In this document: positions 27,881 to 36,590 of the stretch, in pieces
Numbering within the stretch: position 1 is the first letter of the stretch
Layout of the letters: every line of letters starts with the position of its first letter
Assembly (NCBI GenBank): GCA_003427395.1
Contig: BFEA01000012.1
Span: 1,146,430 to 1,183,019, forward strand
DNA: 36,590 nucleotides
Direction of reading: 5' to 3'
Source of the DNA: Chara braunii
Taxonomy: Eukaryota; Streptophyta; Charophyceae; Charales; Characeae
The notes under the pieces: generated by a model
Told to the model about the DNA's origin: nothing
The model's database searches: none
Seen by the model: the letters and a program-made list of their open reading frames with translations, nothing else
Program-made: the position numbers and the translations under genes

Positions 27881-28652
27881 CTATAAATTCAACACCTCGA
27901 TGCTGCCCCGTGTCAAATTTAAGTTCATGGTGCATGAATTCTGGCAATACTGGCGGTCAAAAAAACCGCAACCGGAAGCACAACAAACGTTCGCATGGTT
28001 TAACGATGACATTGCTCAATTGAGAGACATAACCAATAAACTCTCCATTCAGATTGCAAGGGATCGCAAGGCAATCTTCGATCGGCTCATGCAAGAACTC
28101 GAAGATTGGGATGCCGAACTCATGAACGAACCCCTGCACACCCCCACCTTCGAAAGACTGCAAGAGGCAAGGGACCACCTCCAGGCCTATCTGGAAAGGC
28201 AGTCGCACGCATGGAGGATACATGCCATAATTAAACGACAATACACAGACGGAACAATGGCAAGGTCCTTCTTTAACAAGGCAAAAGCCCGAACAAGGGC
28301 CTCTGCGGTCCCCAGACTTAGACACCCCCTGGATGACACGGCGCCGGTAGCTACCGATGCTTACTCTATAGCAGACTACGCCGCCAAATATTACAACTAC
28401 TTGTTCACTTCTCAAACCCCCAACAAGAACTCGGCTGATGTCCGTCAGGCCAGGGAAGACTTACTCCAAGCCGTCCAATCGCGCCTCTCACCTGCACAAA
28501 AAAGTGACCTCGACAAACCACTTTCACAAGATGAAATATGGGCGGCCTTGCAAGATATGCAAGATGAGAAACACCTGGGATCGACTCCTTCCCGAAGGAG
28601 TTCTGGGCGCACTTTTGGGACCTCCTCAAAGATGACCTCATTAACTATATAA
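27880..28652 (+). pseudogene. LINE-C endonuclease-to-RT linker
   Basis: Continues the endonuclease frame through a helical charged region (FYKFNTSMLPRVKFKFMVHE, WFNDDIAQLRDITNKLSI) to LSQDEIWAALQDMQDEK, the same end as in LINE-A. A small indel after MQDEK shifts the frame, so the true RT start (LPKEF in LINE-A) is read in another frame. No catalytic residues. Confidence 0.8.
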
Positions 28653-29395
28653 CGGCTGTCCAGAAAGAAGGCTCCTTTGGGGGAATGATTGGTCAGGGAG
28701 TGACCACGCTCCTGTACAAAAAGGGGGACAAAGAGGATATAAGAAACTATAGACCTATCACTCTCCTCCCGGTCCTCTACAAACCGGTGGCTAAAACACT
28801 CACCATCCGCTTGTTGCTAGCCATGAACATGCTGATCCATCCTGATTAGACAGGGTTTATGCCCAACCACAATATTCAGGACAATATCCCTTGGTCAACG
28901 AAACCATCAAGTACGCATGCCAGCGCATGGCCCAAGCGGCTATTCTGTTTACTGACTTTGAGAAAGCGTATGACCACGTTGACTGGGACTTCCTGGATAT
29001 GTGCCTGACCAGAATAAACTTTGGTCCTGGCTTCTGCCACTGGGTTCAACTCTTCCATAGATCAACCACTACAAACATAATGTTAAATGGTCACCTCTCA
29101 CCACCGATTGCGCTGCAGAGGTCGGTGCGACAAGGGGACCCCATAGCGCCACTTCTCTTCGTGATAGTCATGGAGGCCCTTGCGGCGTTGATTAGAGCCC
29201 ACCCGAAAATCAGTAAAGTGCCTATCCCGGATATCCTGGATCACCTGATCCCTGTAACGCCGTTGTTTGTTGACGACCTCATGGTCCTTATACGGGCGGA
29301 CGCGGAGAGCCTTCACGCCCTCGCCCACATCATACACCTCTTTTCACTGGCGGCAGATATGAAGGTCAATTGGGGCTCCAAGACAGAGGGCTGGT
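28640..29395 (+). pseudogene. LINE-C reverse transcriptase
   Basis: First part in one frame: GQGVTTLLYKKGDKEDIRNY, RPITLLPVLYKPVAKTLTIR, HPD then TAG (28847-28849) where L1-type RTs have Gln before TGF. After a frameshift near 28890: LFTDFEKAYDHVDW (motif A, Asp kept, near 28954), LQRSVRQGDPIAPLLFVIVM (motif B) and LFVDDLMVL (motif C, 29266-29277). Motif C is FVDD instead of the usual FADD or YADD, a Val in the position where most LINE RTs have Ala. This may be a late substitution in a dead copy. The frame goes on into the connection region. Confidence 0.88.
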
Positions 29396-30620
29396 GGCTC
29401 CACCCCCAAGATTTGCCCCCGCCGTTGGAAACATATGTGGCATGGGCCAAAAAGGAAGAGGTTATCAAAATTTTAGGGGTGAGGCTGACGGCAATGGGGC
29501 CTCCGCCGGACCACGAAGAGTTTCTTGTGAACACGGCCATTGCCCAACTGGCACGATGGGAAGGCCTGCACACATCGTTGGTGGTCCGGACCCTGACAAT
29601 CAACAACGCCATCCTTGCAGCAATATGGTACAAACTGGTAGTTTGGCCGCTCAACCCGCAACAATACACCGGACTGAGGAAGGCGCTCACAACATACCTG
29701 TGGAATAACAGTGCCAAATCGGAGGGCTGCATAAGCAGGGTGAGTTGGGACACCCTCACACAACCAAGAGCCAAAAGGGGACTATGGATACGGGATCCTG
29801 AAAGGGAGAGTGAGGTCAGGATCTTCAAAGTGCTGACCAGACTCCTCGTGGGCAACGACATCCCATGGGCCCCCTTAGCTTACGCGCAGATAGCCAGTCT
29901 GGCACCTCAATTTGAGCCTCCTAATCGGGTGCACCCCCTCCAGTGGCTCACCAACAGCCACTGGGCAATCCCGAGCCCCCACCGACACGGGCGTGCGGAA
30001 GGTGTGACGCTGGCAGGACATAGCCCTTGACCCCCTCTGGCCATACATGTTAAAACTATGGAGGGAACAACGTCCCAAACAAAAGGCTCCAACAAATAGA
30101 TGACACTCTATATGGAGACAGCCGCTATTTGGCAATCCCTTTGTCTTGGACGAAATGGGCAGCCCACGTCCGCTCACAACTAACTCCCCCTGGCTCACCT
30201 AGGTAAAAAGAGGCATTTATACGGTGGGGGACCTCTGGGACCCAATCGAGCAGAACTGGGCTACACCGGAGCAGCTGCAGACTAAGCTGAAACACGTAAA
30301 GAACGTGGCTGATAAGGCCCGCCAAATCACAGAAGCCCTTCCCCTGGCCTGGTGGCAAACCCTCAAAACCGGCCCGACGATTCAACCACAAGACTGGGTG
30401 GTAAGGTATGCTGAACTGCCCAGACCGGCCGCTGTCTACAGAGTGCACGACATAGAAGCCGGGAACTGCACATTGGAAGCTTTTGCTTTGCGCACTCCAG
30501 GACTGCGGCTCTCCCAACTGACCCGGGATGAAGACTCGGATACCACAGAACTGTGGGCAGGGCTGATGAATGTGAGAGTCGTGGGCGACCTCGATAACAG
30601 CTACCATGCATTCGAGCCAG
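29396..30620 (+). pseudogene. LINE-C connection region
   Basis: ILGVRLTAMG, LTINNAILAAIWYKLVVWPL, YLWNN, ISRVSWDTL and GLWIRDPERE follow the RT in frame. Around 30015-30060 the reading shifts and passes a TGA: RWQDIALDPLWPYMLKLW, then LFGNPFVLDEMGSP, then a TAG at 30200-30202 where LINE-F has Trp (WLAWV against WLT*V). Then KRGIYTVGDLWDPIEQNW and onward to VRVVGDLDNSYHAFEPA, after which the frame shifts again. Confidence 0.8.
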
Positions 30621-30638
30621 CCATGCCGATGACTGGGA

Positions 30639-31328
30639 ATGGACGGGCCGACAACCCATGCATATTTCGGATTACACAGTCAAAGGGGGGTACAGAGCGT
30701 CTCGCCCACAACAACAGATTGGACAGACCATTGCACACAGATGGGAGCGGGATTCGCCGCTGGATCCACAGTTGCTCATAACCTCCCTTGGGCTAAGTAC
30801 TCCAAAATAATGCCGACGAGCCTCAGGTCCCTGCAATGGCAGATTCTGCATCGCTGCCTTCCCACCCCCGACTGGCTCGTCTCAAGAACGAACCTTGAAC
30901 AAAGGGGCCTGCTGTCCCCCATCTGCACCTACTGTGGCAGGGCGACACAGCCAGCCAGGGCGACACTCGAGCATTGCCAGTTGGCATGCCCTATGGCTGC
31001 CCAGATATGGAGGTGGTGGGACGCTGCGTTCCATTCACTCACGGATACCCATATCCCGTGGGACCTGGGCCTCATCCTGCTTGGCAAAAATCAACATCTG
31101 CTAGCGCACTGGTCACCCTTTGCCAATAACCTCTTTTCGTACATGAGGCTACACATCCTTATGCAAGCCTGGAGGGCTAGATGCTCCTTTGAGAGAAAAG
31201 AACATCAGTTCGGCCTGCAGCAAGCACAGCAAGCGATAGAAGAAGAGATCAAATCCAGTACATATCAGGCCTGGAAAGATGTGAAACGGGGCTATCAAAA
31301 TGAAAGGGACCCCGCTCTCAATGAAGCC
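30639..31328 (+). pseudogene. LINE-C zf-RVT domain
   Basis: SLQWQILHRCLPTPDWLVSR, TNLEQRGLLSPICTYCG, LEHCQLACPMAAQIWRWWDA (Cys-x2-Cys and His-x4-Cys) and FSYMRLHILMQAWRARCSFE. The frame is open until it enters the T run at 31329, where a tail-only insertion interrupts the C terminus. LPTPDW and LSPIC place it with LINE-F and LINE-D, unlike LPTN and LPWC in LINE-A and LINE-B. Confidence 0.87.
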
Positions 31329-31480
31329 TTTTTTTTTTTTTTTTTTACAAAAAAAACACGTGCTCCATCTGTTGGTGGGGAGCAGCACCTGCTGGAAACC
31401 AGGTCCAGCGTCCCATAGATACAACCATATCCTCTCTAATTGGCACAAGCTGGGAACCGGGCCCAGCGTCCCATGAGTAC
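31329..31480 (-). mobile_element. LINE tail-only insertion with duplicated stem 1 (T6)
   Basis: Minus-strand tail ending in A18 (T run 31329-31346), opposite in direction to LINE-C, which it interrupts. Stem 1 occurs twice: GCTGGA / TCCAGC at 31391-31409, and GCTGGG / CCCAGC at 31449-31467, 58 bp apart, each with GTCCCAT on its outer side. Stem 2 GCTCC / GGAGC is intact. The 5' limit (plus-strand right edge) is uncertain, and no target duplication was found. Confidence 0.78.
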
Positions 31481-31659
31481 ATTCAGAAAAACCATCAGAA
31501 AATTCCATGGCAATAACCCTAAGGATATACTGAGGATATACTGAGAAAGTCCAATTTGAAGAATTGAAAGAATTCAGAGCAACTTAACAGAGCTTTTTTG
31601 GTGAGGAACTACAGAGATAAACAAAAAACAGAAGAAGACTCGGGAATCCACCAACAGTC
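31481..31659. other. Spacer, AT-rich
   Basis: No gene. Contains an immediate 11-bp direct repeat (AGGATATACTG twice, about 31523-31546). May include the lost 3' end of LINE-C. Confidence 0.4.
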
Positions 31660-33120
31660 CTCCTCACCCCACTCCGGCAAGGCTTACTGCAGCAAAGCCA
31701 CCATCTCTACTGCTGCTATGCCCTATTTCTGTCCTAGCAGCTAGCCGGAACGCGTAATACCTTTCTCTCTCAAACCCTTTCCTTCCCGTTACTCAGAAAA
31801 GGTACGGGAATAGACTGCAAAAGTCCTAAAAAAGTCTCCAATCCCGCAAAATCCCTAACAGATCCTTCCAAGGAACTCCGACACTGTCGTAATCCCTGCC
31901 GAGCTTCCAGGCCTCACACCCCCCATCCTGCTGGGTTACAGGGCAACACAACTCACCCCAGCTCCGGCCAGCGTCGTCTCAGCAGCAACCCTTGGTTGTC
32001 CCGTGGGATGCCCCCCCAAAGCACCCCCAGATCTCTCTACCAGGCCTCATGCCCCTGCGTCAACAGGTTACAGGGCAACACCCCAGCACCGGCCAGCGTC
32101 GTTCTGGCGTCGAACAGCCTTAGGTCACCGAGTATTACAGCCTTGAACTACCTAGAAGAGATTGCCAGGAAACCCCAGGATCCGGAAGACAGTTTAAGAC
32201 AGAACAGACACCCGCTTTTTGAGAATTTGGATTTAACTACGTAAAATTCGTAATTGAAAACATAGAAGAAGACCTGGCGGGTCATACAGATGCTTAGAAA
32301 CCCTTGGAATCCCTAACGCCCCTTCCGAGGCCTTTCAACACTGTCCTACTCCCTGCCGAGCTCTTCCGGGTCTCACACCCCACATCCTGCTAGGTTACAG
32401 GGTGACATAACTCACCCCAGCTCCGACCAGCGTCGTCCCAGCAGCAAACCTTGGCTGTTCCGTAGGATGCCCACCCCTAAGCATCCCCAGATCTTTCTAC
32501 CAGGCCTCATGGTCCTGCATCACAGGTCACAGGGTAACACCCCAGCTCCGGCCAGCGTCGTTCTGGCATCGAGCAGCCACAGGTCCCTGAGTATAATCAG
32601 TGTCGAAAATCACATAAGAAGAGTTGCAAGGGATCCCAAGAGCCCTAAAGCATTCTTAAGACCCCCAAACAGCCGTCTGTAAAAGGAGAAAAAAGAGGGG
32701 GGGGAGGTCAAAACTAAATACCAACCTACCTAAAATCCCCCCCTCAACAAAGGAGCCGTTGGTCTCGACTTTCGGTTCTCGAACCAGAACACACTTGGTC
32801 TCATACCCCCTTCTGCATGGGTGACAGGGCACCGCCACCTTCCCCAGTACCGACCAACCTAGTTCTGTCGGATAGGAAGTGCCTTCCCCCCTCGACAATT
32901 CCCATAGCGACAAACCCCTACACAGGTTACAGGGTCAGAACCCCGGCGCCGCTTGTGTTGGACGATCTGGTTATGCCTTCCACCCTCAGCATAATTCCAT
33001 GGGCCTCAAGCTCCCCCCTGGGTCACAAAGCCAAGCTCCAGCACCGGCCCATGTCATCCCAGCCTCGTCCTCCTGACTTACTCACCTTCACCAACATCCA
33101 TCCTCTAATTGAAGGCCACC
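31660..33120 (+). repeat. Dispersed repeat, copy 2, with internal 458-bp duplication
   Basis: Matches 9430-10790 in inverted orientation. A motif resembling GGTTACAGGGCAACACC followed by CAGCTCCGGCCAGCGTCGT recurs at about 31935, 32068, 32395, 32526, 32821, 32927 and 33021, with decreasing similarity. The stretch 31860-32200 is duplicated at 32320-32690 (the CTTGGTTGTCCCGTGGGATG-like landmarks at 31992 and 32450 are 458 bp apart). No long shared frame. Function unknown; probably a non-autonomous or satellite-derived repeat. Confidence 0.85.
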
Positions 33121-33195
33121 TCACCTCCCATCCTCCCCTTTTTAATTCCCCCCCTCCTTCCTTGATCAAAATCAGAATTATCTGAGATCTCCAGA

Positions 33196-33445
33196 AGTTT
33201 TATAGAGTTTCACTATGAATTTATTTGAAGATTTCAAAAATTTCTTAGAAACTTTTATAGAAAAATATTTCGAGAAAATTTTTAGAAGGTTTTATAGGAA
33301 AATGTTTCGAGAAACAGAAGTTTTTTGAAGCTTTTCAGTTGTAGAATCAGAAAATTTTTAGAAGCTTTGATAAGAAAATATTTCAAGAATATTTTTAAGA
33401 ACTTTTATAAAAAAAAAATTCGAGATCAGAAGTTTTGTTGGAAGC
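33196..33445. repeat. AT-rich degenerate tandem repeat, unit about 38 bp, about 6 copies
   Basis: Units resemble CTTTTATAGAAAAATATTTC plus GAGAAAATTTTTAGAA, with variable spacing (34-42 bp). They start where dispersed-repeat copy 2 fades. Non-coding. Confidence 0.75.
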
Positions 33446-34799
33446 TTTTTTAGGAATTCCCATACGAGGTTTGAAATCTAGCCTAAGCATGTCAATCATC
33501 AGAAGAATACCAATTGAACAGCGAAAGAAAACGAATCAGGAAATCGTAAACTGAGGAATTCAGAGAAGTACCAAATAGGCAGCGAAAAGAATCCGAATCA
33601 GGAACTCGTCGTAAACTAAGAAACTCAGAAGAAGATTATCCACCCTTATAGAATCAATCATTAGTACACGTGGATTAGGAATCGATGGAAAATCATCCAA
33701 GTTAAGCTCAATTATGGGATTAATCCGACGACTAAAATCAGGATCCCACCAACCAAATCAAAAGATGAATTCCCTAGTTATTAGCGATGGAAATCATCCA
33801 TGTTAAGCTCAATTATGGAATTAGTAGCAGATTTCCATTTGTAGGACGCAGCTAATTAAATTCAAGGCAAACCGATCCTCCCCTTCTTCCTCAAAACCAC
33901 CCCTTGCCTTCCCTCATCTCCCACCCTTCAAACCCTACCCCTGCGCCTTTGGGGAAGGAAAGGAAACCCTCCTCCCACAGTTAGTTCCTCGGCTCAAAGC
34001 ACACTAACTCCAAAGGCCGAAACGACCATCTTCGCTTCCTACAAGGGATTCGAAAACGGTGTGGCGCCCCCTCGCCAATCCCGTTGACAAGTCGCCACAG
34101 GGGGTTCAAACCCACCACGGCTATGCACTTACCATACACTGCCCCCGGTCGAGGAAAAAGGGAGGATTTCGCCCGCCGCGTCACCTCGCAAACAGCATCA
34201 TACACGACAGTGCCCCAGGAAGTCCCGACGTTGCATCACTTGGAGAGTACCCCGTACATAATCCCTCCCACGCCTCCAATAACCACGCTCCACAATCCCG
34301 CGTGCGTCACTCACGAGATCCGTACGCATGAACTCTTCATTAATTTGGCGCAGCTATATCACGATCCCTCTCGCAACGCGCTCTACACCCGAAGAGCCTC
34401 CCATCCACCACCCGGACAACCCGGACGACCACAATCGTCACCCGTCCTCAATCAGCTTAGAGAAGGAAATCGCGATTCCTCCCACGGCATGCTCTCCAAT
34501 GAACAACACTCCATAGCTCCGCGCGCGGCGTCTCTTCGTTACCACTCACCATACTCCCGGTAGGCTAGTCGACATGTGTCCCATGATCAACGCCTATCCA
34601 GGATTCGCCATGCTCGTCCCGACGTGCGCCGTGCCATCCTCGCCGCACCGTGTGTGCGCCGTGCCTCCCGTATGACCGTGGGCACACTGATTCGATACGA
34701 ATGGGGCGCAACGCTCCCGGCAGCGCTGCGCCCTCCAATTGATGTGTTTTCAATTCGAAGCTATCTCTTTCTCTCCATACCTTGTAGCTCCCGTAGACT
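33446..34799. other. Spacer with short duplications, no gene recognised
   Basis: 33510-33630 holds two copies of a 'CAGCGAAA-GAA-CGAATCAGGAA-TCGTAAACT' block. 'ATCCA-GTTAAGCTCAATTATGG' occurs at about 33697 and 33799. 34060-34110 has TGTGGCG / CGCCACA arms (about 30 nt apart) and GGGGGTTCAAACCC. The plus-strand frame 34084-34563 is open (159 codons) but reads as low-information sequence. Confidence 0.45.
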
Positions 34800-35054
34800 G
34801 TTTTCCAGCGGTTAGCCACCGCTCTCAAGGAAGCCTTGCGAAAGTCCTACTGCCAAATTTGGCAGGACCCACACAAAGCTTTCTCCGAATTGACGGATGA
34901 CCTCAATGTGCGATGGCTTAATTGGAGGGCGAACGAGCCCGCGTGGCAAAGGAGATCTCTGGATAACTTTGCAGTCCCGTACCTTCCGACCAACTTCCTG
35001 CTGATCTCTCATGACCCTGACCGGACAATGGCCCCTGGCCCCGCTCTGCAGTGA
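34800..35054 (+). CDS. Unrecognised open frame, possible exon
   Basis: From about 34809 the plus strand reads LATALKEALRKSYCQIWQDP, then SELTDDLNVRWLNWRANEPA and NFAVPYLPTNFLLISHDPD, to TGA at 35052-35054. The composition (Trp, Tyr and charged residues well spread) looks like real protein and unlike the low-complexity frames around it. The sequence just before (CTCCCGTAGACTGTTTTCCAGCG) could be a 3' splice site. No family recognised; a retroelement remnant is as likely as a host exon. Confidence 0.3.
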   Translation, partial: VFQRLATALKEALRKSYCQIWQDPHKAFSELTDDLNVRWLNWRANEPAWQRRSLDNFAVPYLPTNFLLISHDPDRTMAPGPALQ

Positions 35055-35510
35055 CCCCCACCTCCCTCCCGCGGCCTGCGGCATCATCCTCGCTTCCTGC
35101 CTGCTACCCTCTCCGCCATCTCCTCCCTGGCCCCCTCCATCCCCTCACCTTTCCCAGCCGGCCCCTCTCCTTTCCCACCCGGCCTTCTCTACTGCAGTTG
35201 CAGGCGATGGGGTCAGCCACCCTGAGGAGCAACTGCCGTGTGACAACAGAGAAAATGGACATGTGGTGTTGGACGGACAGAGCACAAGGCACCGAACTCT
35301 ACAAAAGCTGCACCCCGGCGGCATCCTTGGTCCGAGCATCAACTCTGAGACCTACTGCAGCCCACTGCCCACCCTGCCCGGGGAATGGCGCTCAGACAGA
35401 TCACAACAGATATTTGGGAACCGGCACCCTCTCCATTTGAAAGCATCGACCGAAGTGGCCCCTGCTCGACACGACGGAAGGAGGCGGAGGACCGTGACGT
35501 GGAGCACCAC
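35055..35510. other. C-rich spacer
   Basis: 35055-35200 is very C-rich (CCTCC and CCCTCC runs). A plus-strand frame (35011-35655) runs through it and the following repeat, but no domain is visible. No gene called. Confidence 0.4.
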
Positions 35511-35695
35511 CGGCGAGGAGGCAGCAAGACAAATGAAGCATGCTCCGGCCACTGAGCTGGAATGGGTGGGGGATGGGGAACGGGAGGTAGCTACAAATAA
35601 GCAGCGCTACCGGCGAGGAGGCAGCAAGACAAATGAAGCACCATCCGGCCACTGAGCTGCAATTGGTGGGGGATGGGGAACGGGAGGTGGCTTGT
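35511..35695 (+). repeat. 100-bp tandem duplication
   Basis: CGGCGAGGAGGCAGCAAGAC begins at 35511 and again at 35611; both copies continue through AAATGAAGCA, CCGGCCACTGAGCTG and GGTGGGGGATGGGGAACGGG. Only a few differences, so the duplication is recent. Confidence 0.92.
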
Positions 35696-35876
35696 CCGCA
35701 TCAACTGAGAATCACTTATAGGTGACACTACCTGGCCCGAAGATTGGAAGGGGTTCTGGCCACGGGACTGGCGCCTAACTAACACTGTCATGCAAGCGCC
35801 TGGTTCTGGCTAAACTTCCCCCTTCAGAGGTGGGCCAGGCAACTACCAGTCGCCGCAGTCGGTTGTCTGTACAAAC

Positions 35877-35919
35877 AAGCAAGCACGATGTGTCTGCTCT
35901 TATCAGCACATACTTGCTT
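35877..35919 (+). repeat. Isolated stem-loop resembling stem 3 of the LINE tail
   Basis: AAGCAAG (35877-35883) and CTTGCTT (35913-35919) enclose CTGCTCTTATCAGCACA, identical over 17 nt to the loop of stem 3 in the LINE-F tail (17336-17352 on the other strand), while the outer stem has a different sequence but still pairs. Surrounding sequence does not otherwise match the tail, and no A run follows. Confidence 0.5.
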
Positions 35920-36241
35920 AATCCTATTCCTCCCCTGTTGCCGCAGGTGCAAGGATCAGAATGCGGCACGCATGGGTTCTGAGAAAGGAAAAGGTTTCAG
36001 GGCTCTGAAAGATCTTCCAGCAACGGACGCTGTATTTGTGAATAGTGGGGGGCTGCTGGGTGCCGCTGTGTGTGAAGGCACACGCACCACACATAACAGG
36101 GCCCTTGACAAAAGTCTCTTGTCCGTCTTCACTGCTTCCCGGTTGTCAAGAACTTTAAGGTTCATTACGGAAGCAAACACAGGATTTGAAGAGGGTACAA
36201 GGTTTAATGGGTACAAAGGGTTTCAGAAACAGGGGGGTTAG
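35888..36241 (+). CDS. Unrecognised open frame, weak
   Basis: Plus-strand frame of 117 codons. From a possible 3' splice site (CCCCTGTTGCCGCAG, ending near 35947) it reads KDQNAARMGSEKGKGFRALK, VFVNSGGLLGAAVCEG and FITEANTGFEEGTRF to a TAG at 36239. Nothing recognised. It lies just upstream of a LINE tail in the same orientation and its end (GGGTACAAGGTTTAATGGG) recalls the AAACCC motifs of the LINE 3' regions, so it may be untranslated LINE sequence. Confidence 0.2.
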   Translation: MCLLLSAHTCLILFLPCCRRCKDQNAARMGSEKGKGFRALKDLPATDAVFVNSGGLLGAAVCEGTRTTHNRALDKSLLSVFTASRLSRTLRFITEANTGFEEGTRFNGYKGFQKQGG

Positions 36242-36590
36242 AATAAGGGGGGTTGCAGACACCGAGGATAGGAGTTCAGCCACTAGCAGCAGGAGGAGCG
36301 TAGACATTAAAGCACGGCAGACACCATCCTGGGTGGGGCTAGGCCACCGGAAGTAGGAGCTCTACAAATTGGAAGGGTAACATATGCAGCCCCGAGGGAA
36401 AGAAGGATGCTCTAGAGCAAGAACTCTAATGGCCATATGCCCAACAAACACTGTACCACAAAGATGTACCCAAGGGACGCTGGACCCGATTTCCGGCAGG
36501 TGCTGCTCCCCACCAATAGATGGAGCCTCCCCGGCGGTGCAGCACACCTAGCATCCGATTGGGTTGTTCTTTAAAAAAAAATAATAATAA
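36242..36590 (+). mobile_element. LINE 3' end and tail at the window edge (T7)
   Basis: Stem 1 GCTGGA / TCCGGC (36479-36497, one G-U pair), stem 2 GCTCC / GGAGC intact, stem 3 reduced by a deletion (GGTGCAGCACACCTAGCATCC), then A-rich sequence ending in TAA repeats as in LINE-F. Plus orientation. How far upstream the element extends is unclear: 36242-36470 contains no recognisable ORF2 sequence. The 3' limit lies beyond the window. Confidence 0.75.

Larger units (their letters stand above)
27060..31328 (+). mobile_element. LINE-C, L1-like element with endonuclease, RT and zf-RVT, about 4.3 kb
   Basis: The most complete element here: APE endonuclease (27066-27880), linker (27880-28640), RT (28640-29395), connection (29396-30620) and zf-RVT (30639-31328), all on the plus strand. 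The 5' limit is uncertain: 26780-27060 is Pro-rich and could be the start of its ORF2 or part of LINE-D. Its own 3' tail is not seen, because a minus-strand tail-only insertion (31329-31480) cuts in just after NERDPALNEA. At least five in-frame TAG/TAA codons and three or more frameshifts make it inactive. Codon use is GC-rich. Confidence 0.9.

Noticed and set aside
27402-30202. UAG/UAA read as Gln (variant genetic code, as in some ulvophyte algae)
   Set aside because: Stops also replace Trp at several sites, frameshifts accompany them, and the intact PWP1 frame uses CAA/CAG for Gln and ends at TAG. Decay is simpler.
34055-34080. Retroviral-type primer-binding site (TGGCGCC after GGTG)
   Set aside because: No LTR ends in CA before it, no polypurine tract and no gag or pol sequence follows.
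34060-34110. tRNA-like or SINE promoter (GGGGGTTCAAACCC resembles a B box)
   Set aside because: The arms do not fold as a cloverleaf, the T-stem would contain a mismatch, and no A box at the right distance or anticodon arm could be set.

Overview
This looks like a stretch of nuclear genome from a plant-lineage eukaryote, most plausibly a streptophyte (charophyte) alga such as Chara. The basis is one conserved plant-like gene (a PWP1 WD40 protein), long spacers full of simple repeats, and a thick deposit of L1-like non-LTR retrotransposons (LINEs). Nothing resembles a bacterial operon, CRISPR array or phage. The species is an inference from sequence character, not from a search. Three runs of N (position 8241; 10500-10603; 21720-21786) are assembly ambiguities.

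Layout. 1-430 is microsatellite. 498-2189 is an uninterrupted, apparently intact PWP1 homologue, the only convincing cellular gene. 2190-9400 is non-coding spacer with tandem arrays (57 bp x 6, 33 bp x 3, 88 bp x 2, a long TC run). About 9430-10790 and 31660-33120 are two diverged copies, in opposite orientation, of one dispersed repeat built from a short recurring GC-rich motif. From about 10935 to 31480 the window is almost continuous retrotransposon: LINE-A (minus, 11726-16165), LINE-F (minus, 17274-20090), LINE-D (minus, 20526-26975), LINE-B (plus, 24145-25767) and LINE-C (plus, ~27060-31328), plus 3'-end-only copies at 10935-11020, 31329-31480 and 36470-36590. The copies carry APE-type endonuclease, reverse transcriptase and C-terminal zf-RVT domains, broken by frameshifts and stops. 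33120-36470 is spacer with AT-rich and 100-bp tandem repeats and two unrecognised open frames.

How the parts relate. The LINEs form two subfamilies judged by their zf-RVT domains (A and B; C, D and F), yet members of both end in the same roughly 150-nt tail of three stem-loops followed by an A-rich run. The first stem keeps pairing through compensatory changes, so it is probably the RNA structure recognised by the element's own reverse transcriptase. Two nested insertions can be read. LINE-B sits inside the ORF1-like frame of LINE-D, with a 5-bp target duplication and exact frame continuity across it. LINE-F separates two halves of a different, Penelope-like reverse transcriptase. Most stop codons that break otherwise collinear LINE frames are TAG/TAA at sites where CAG, CAA or TGG is expected, mostly in CHG context, as expected if methylated cytosines in silenced copies decay to thymine.

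All calls are from reading the sequence; no database comparison was run.
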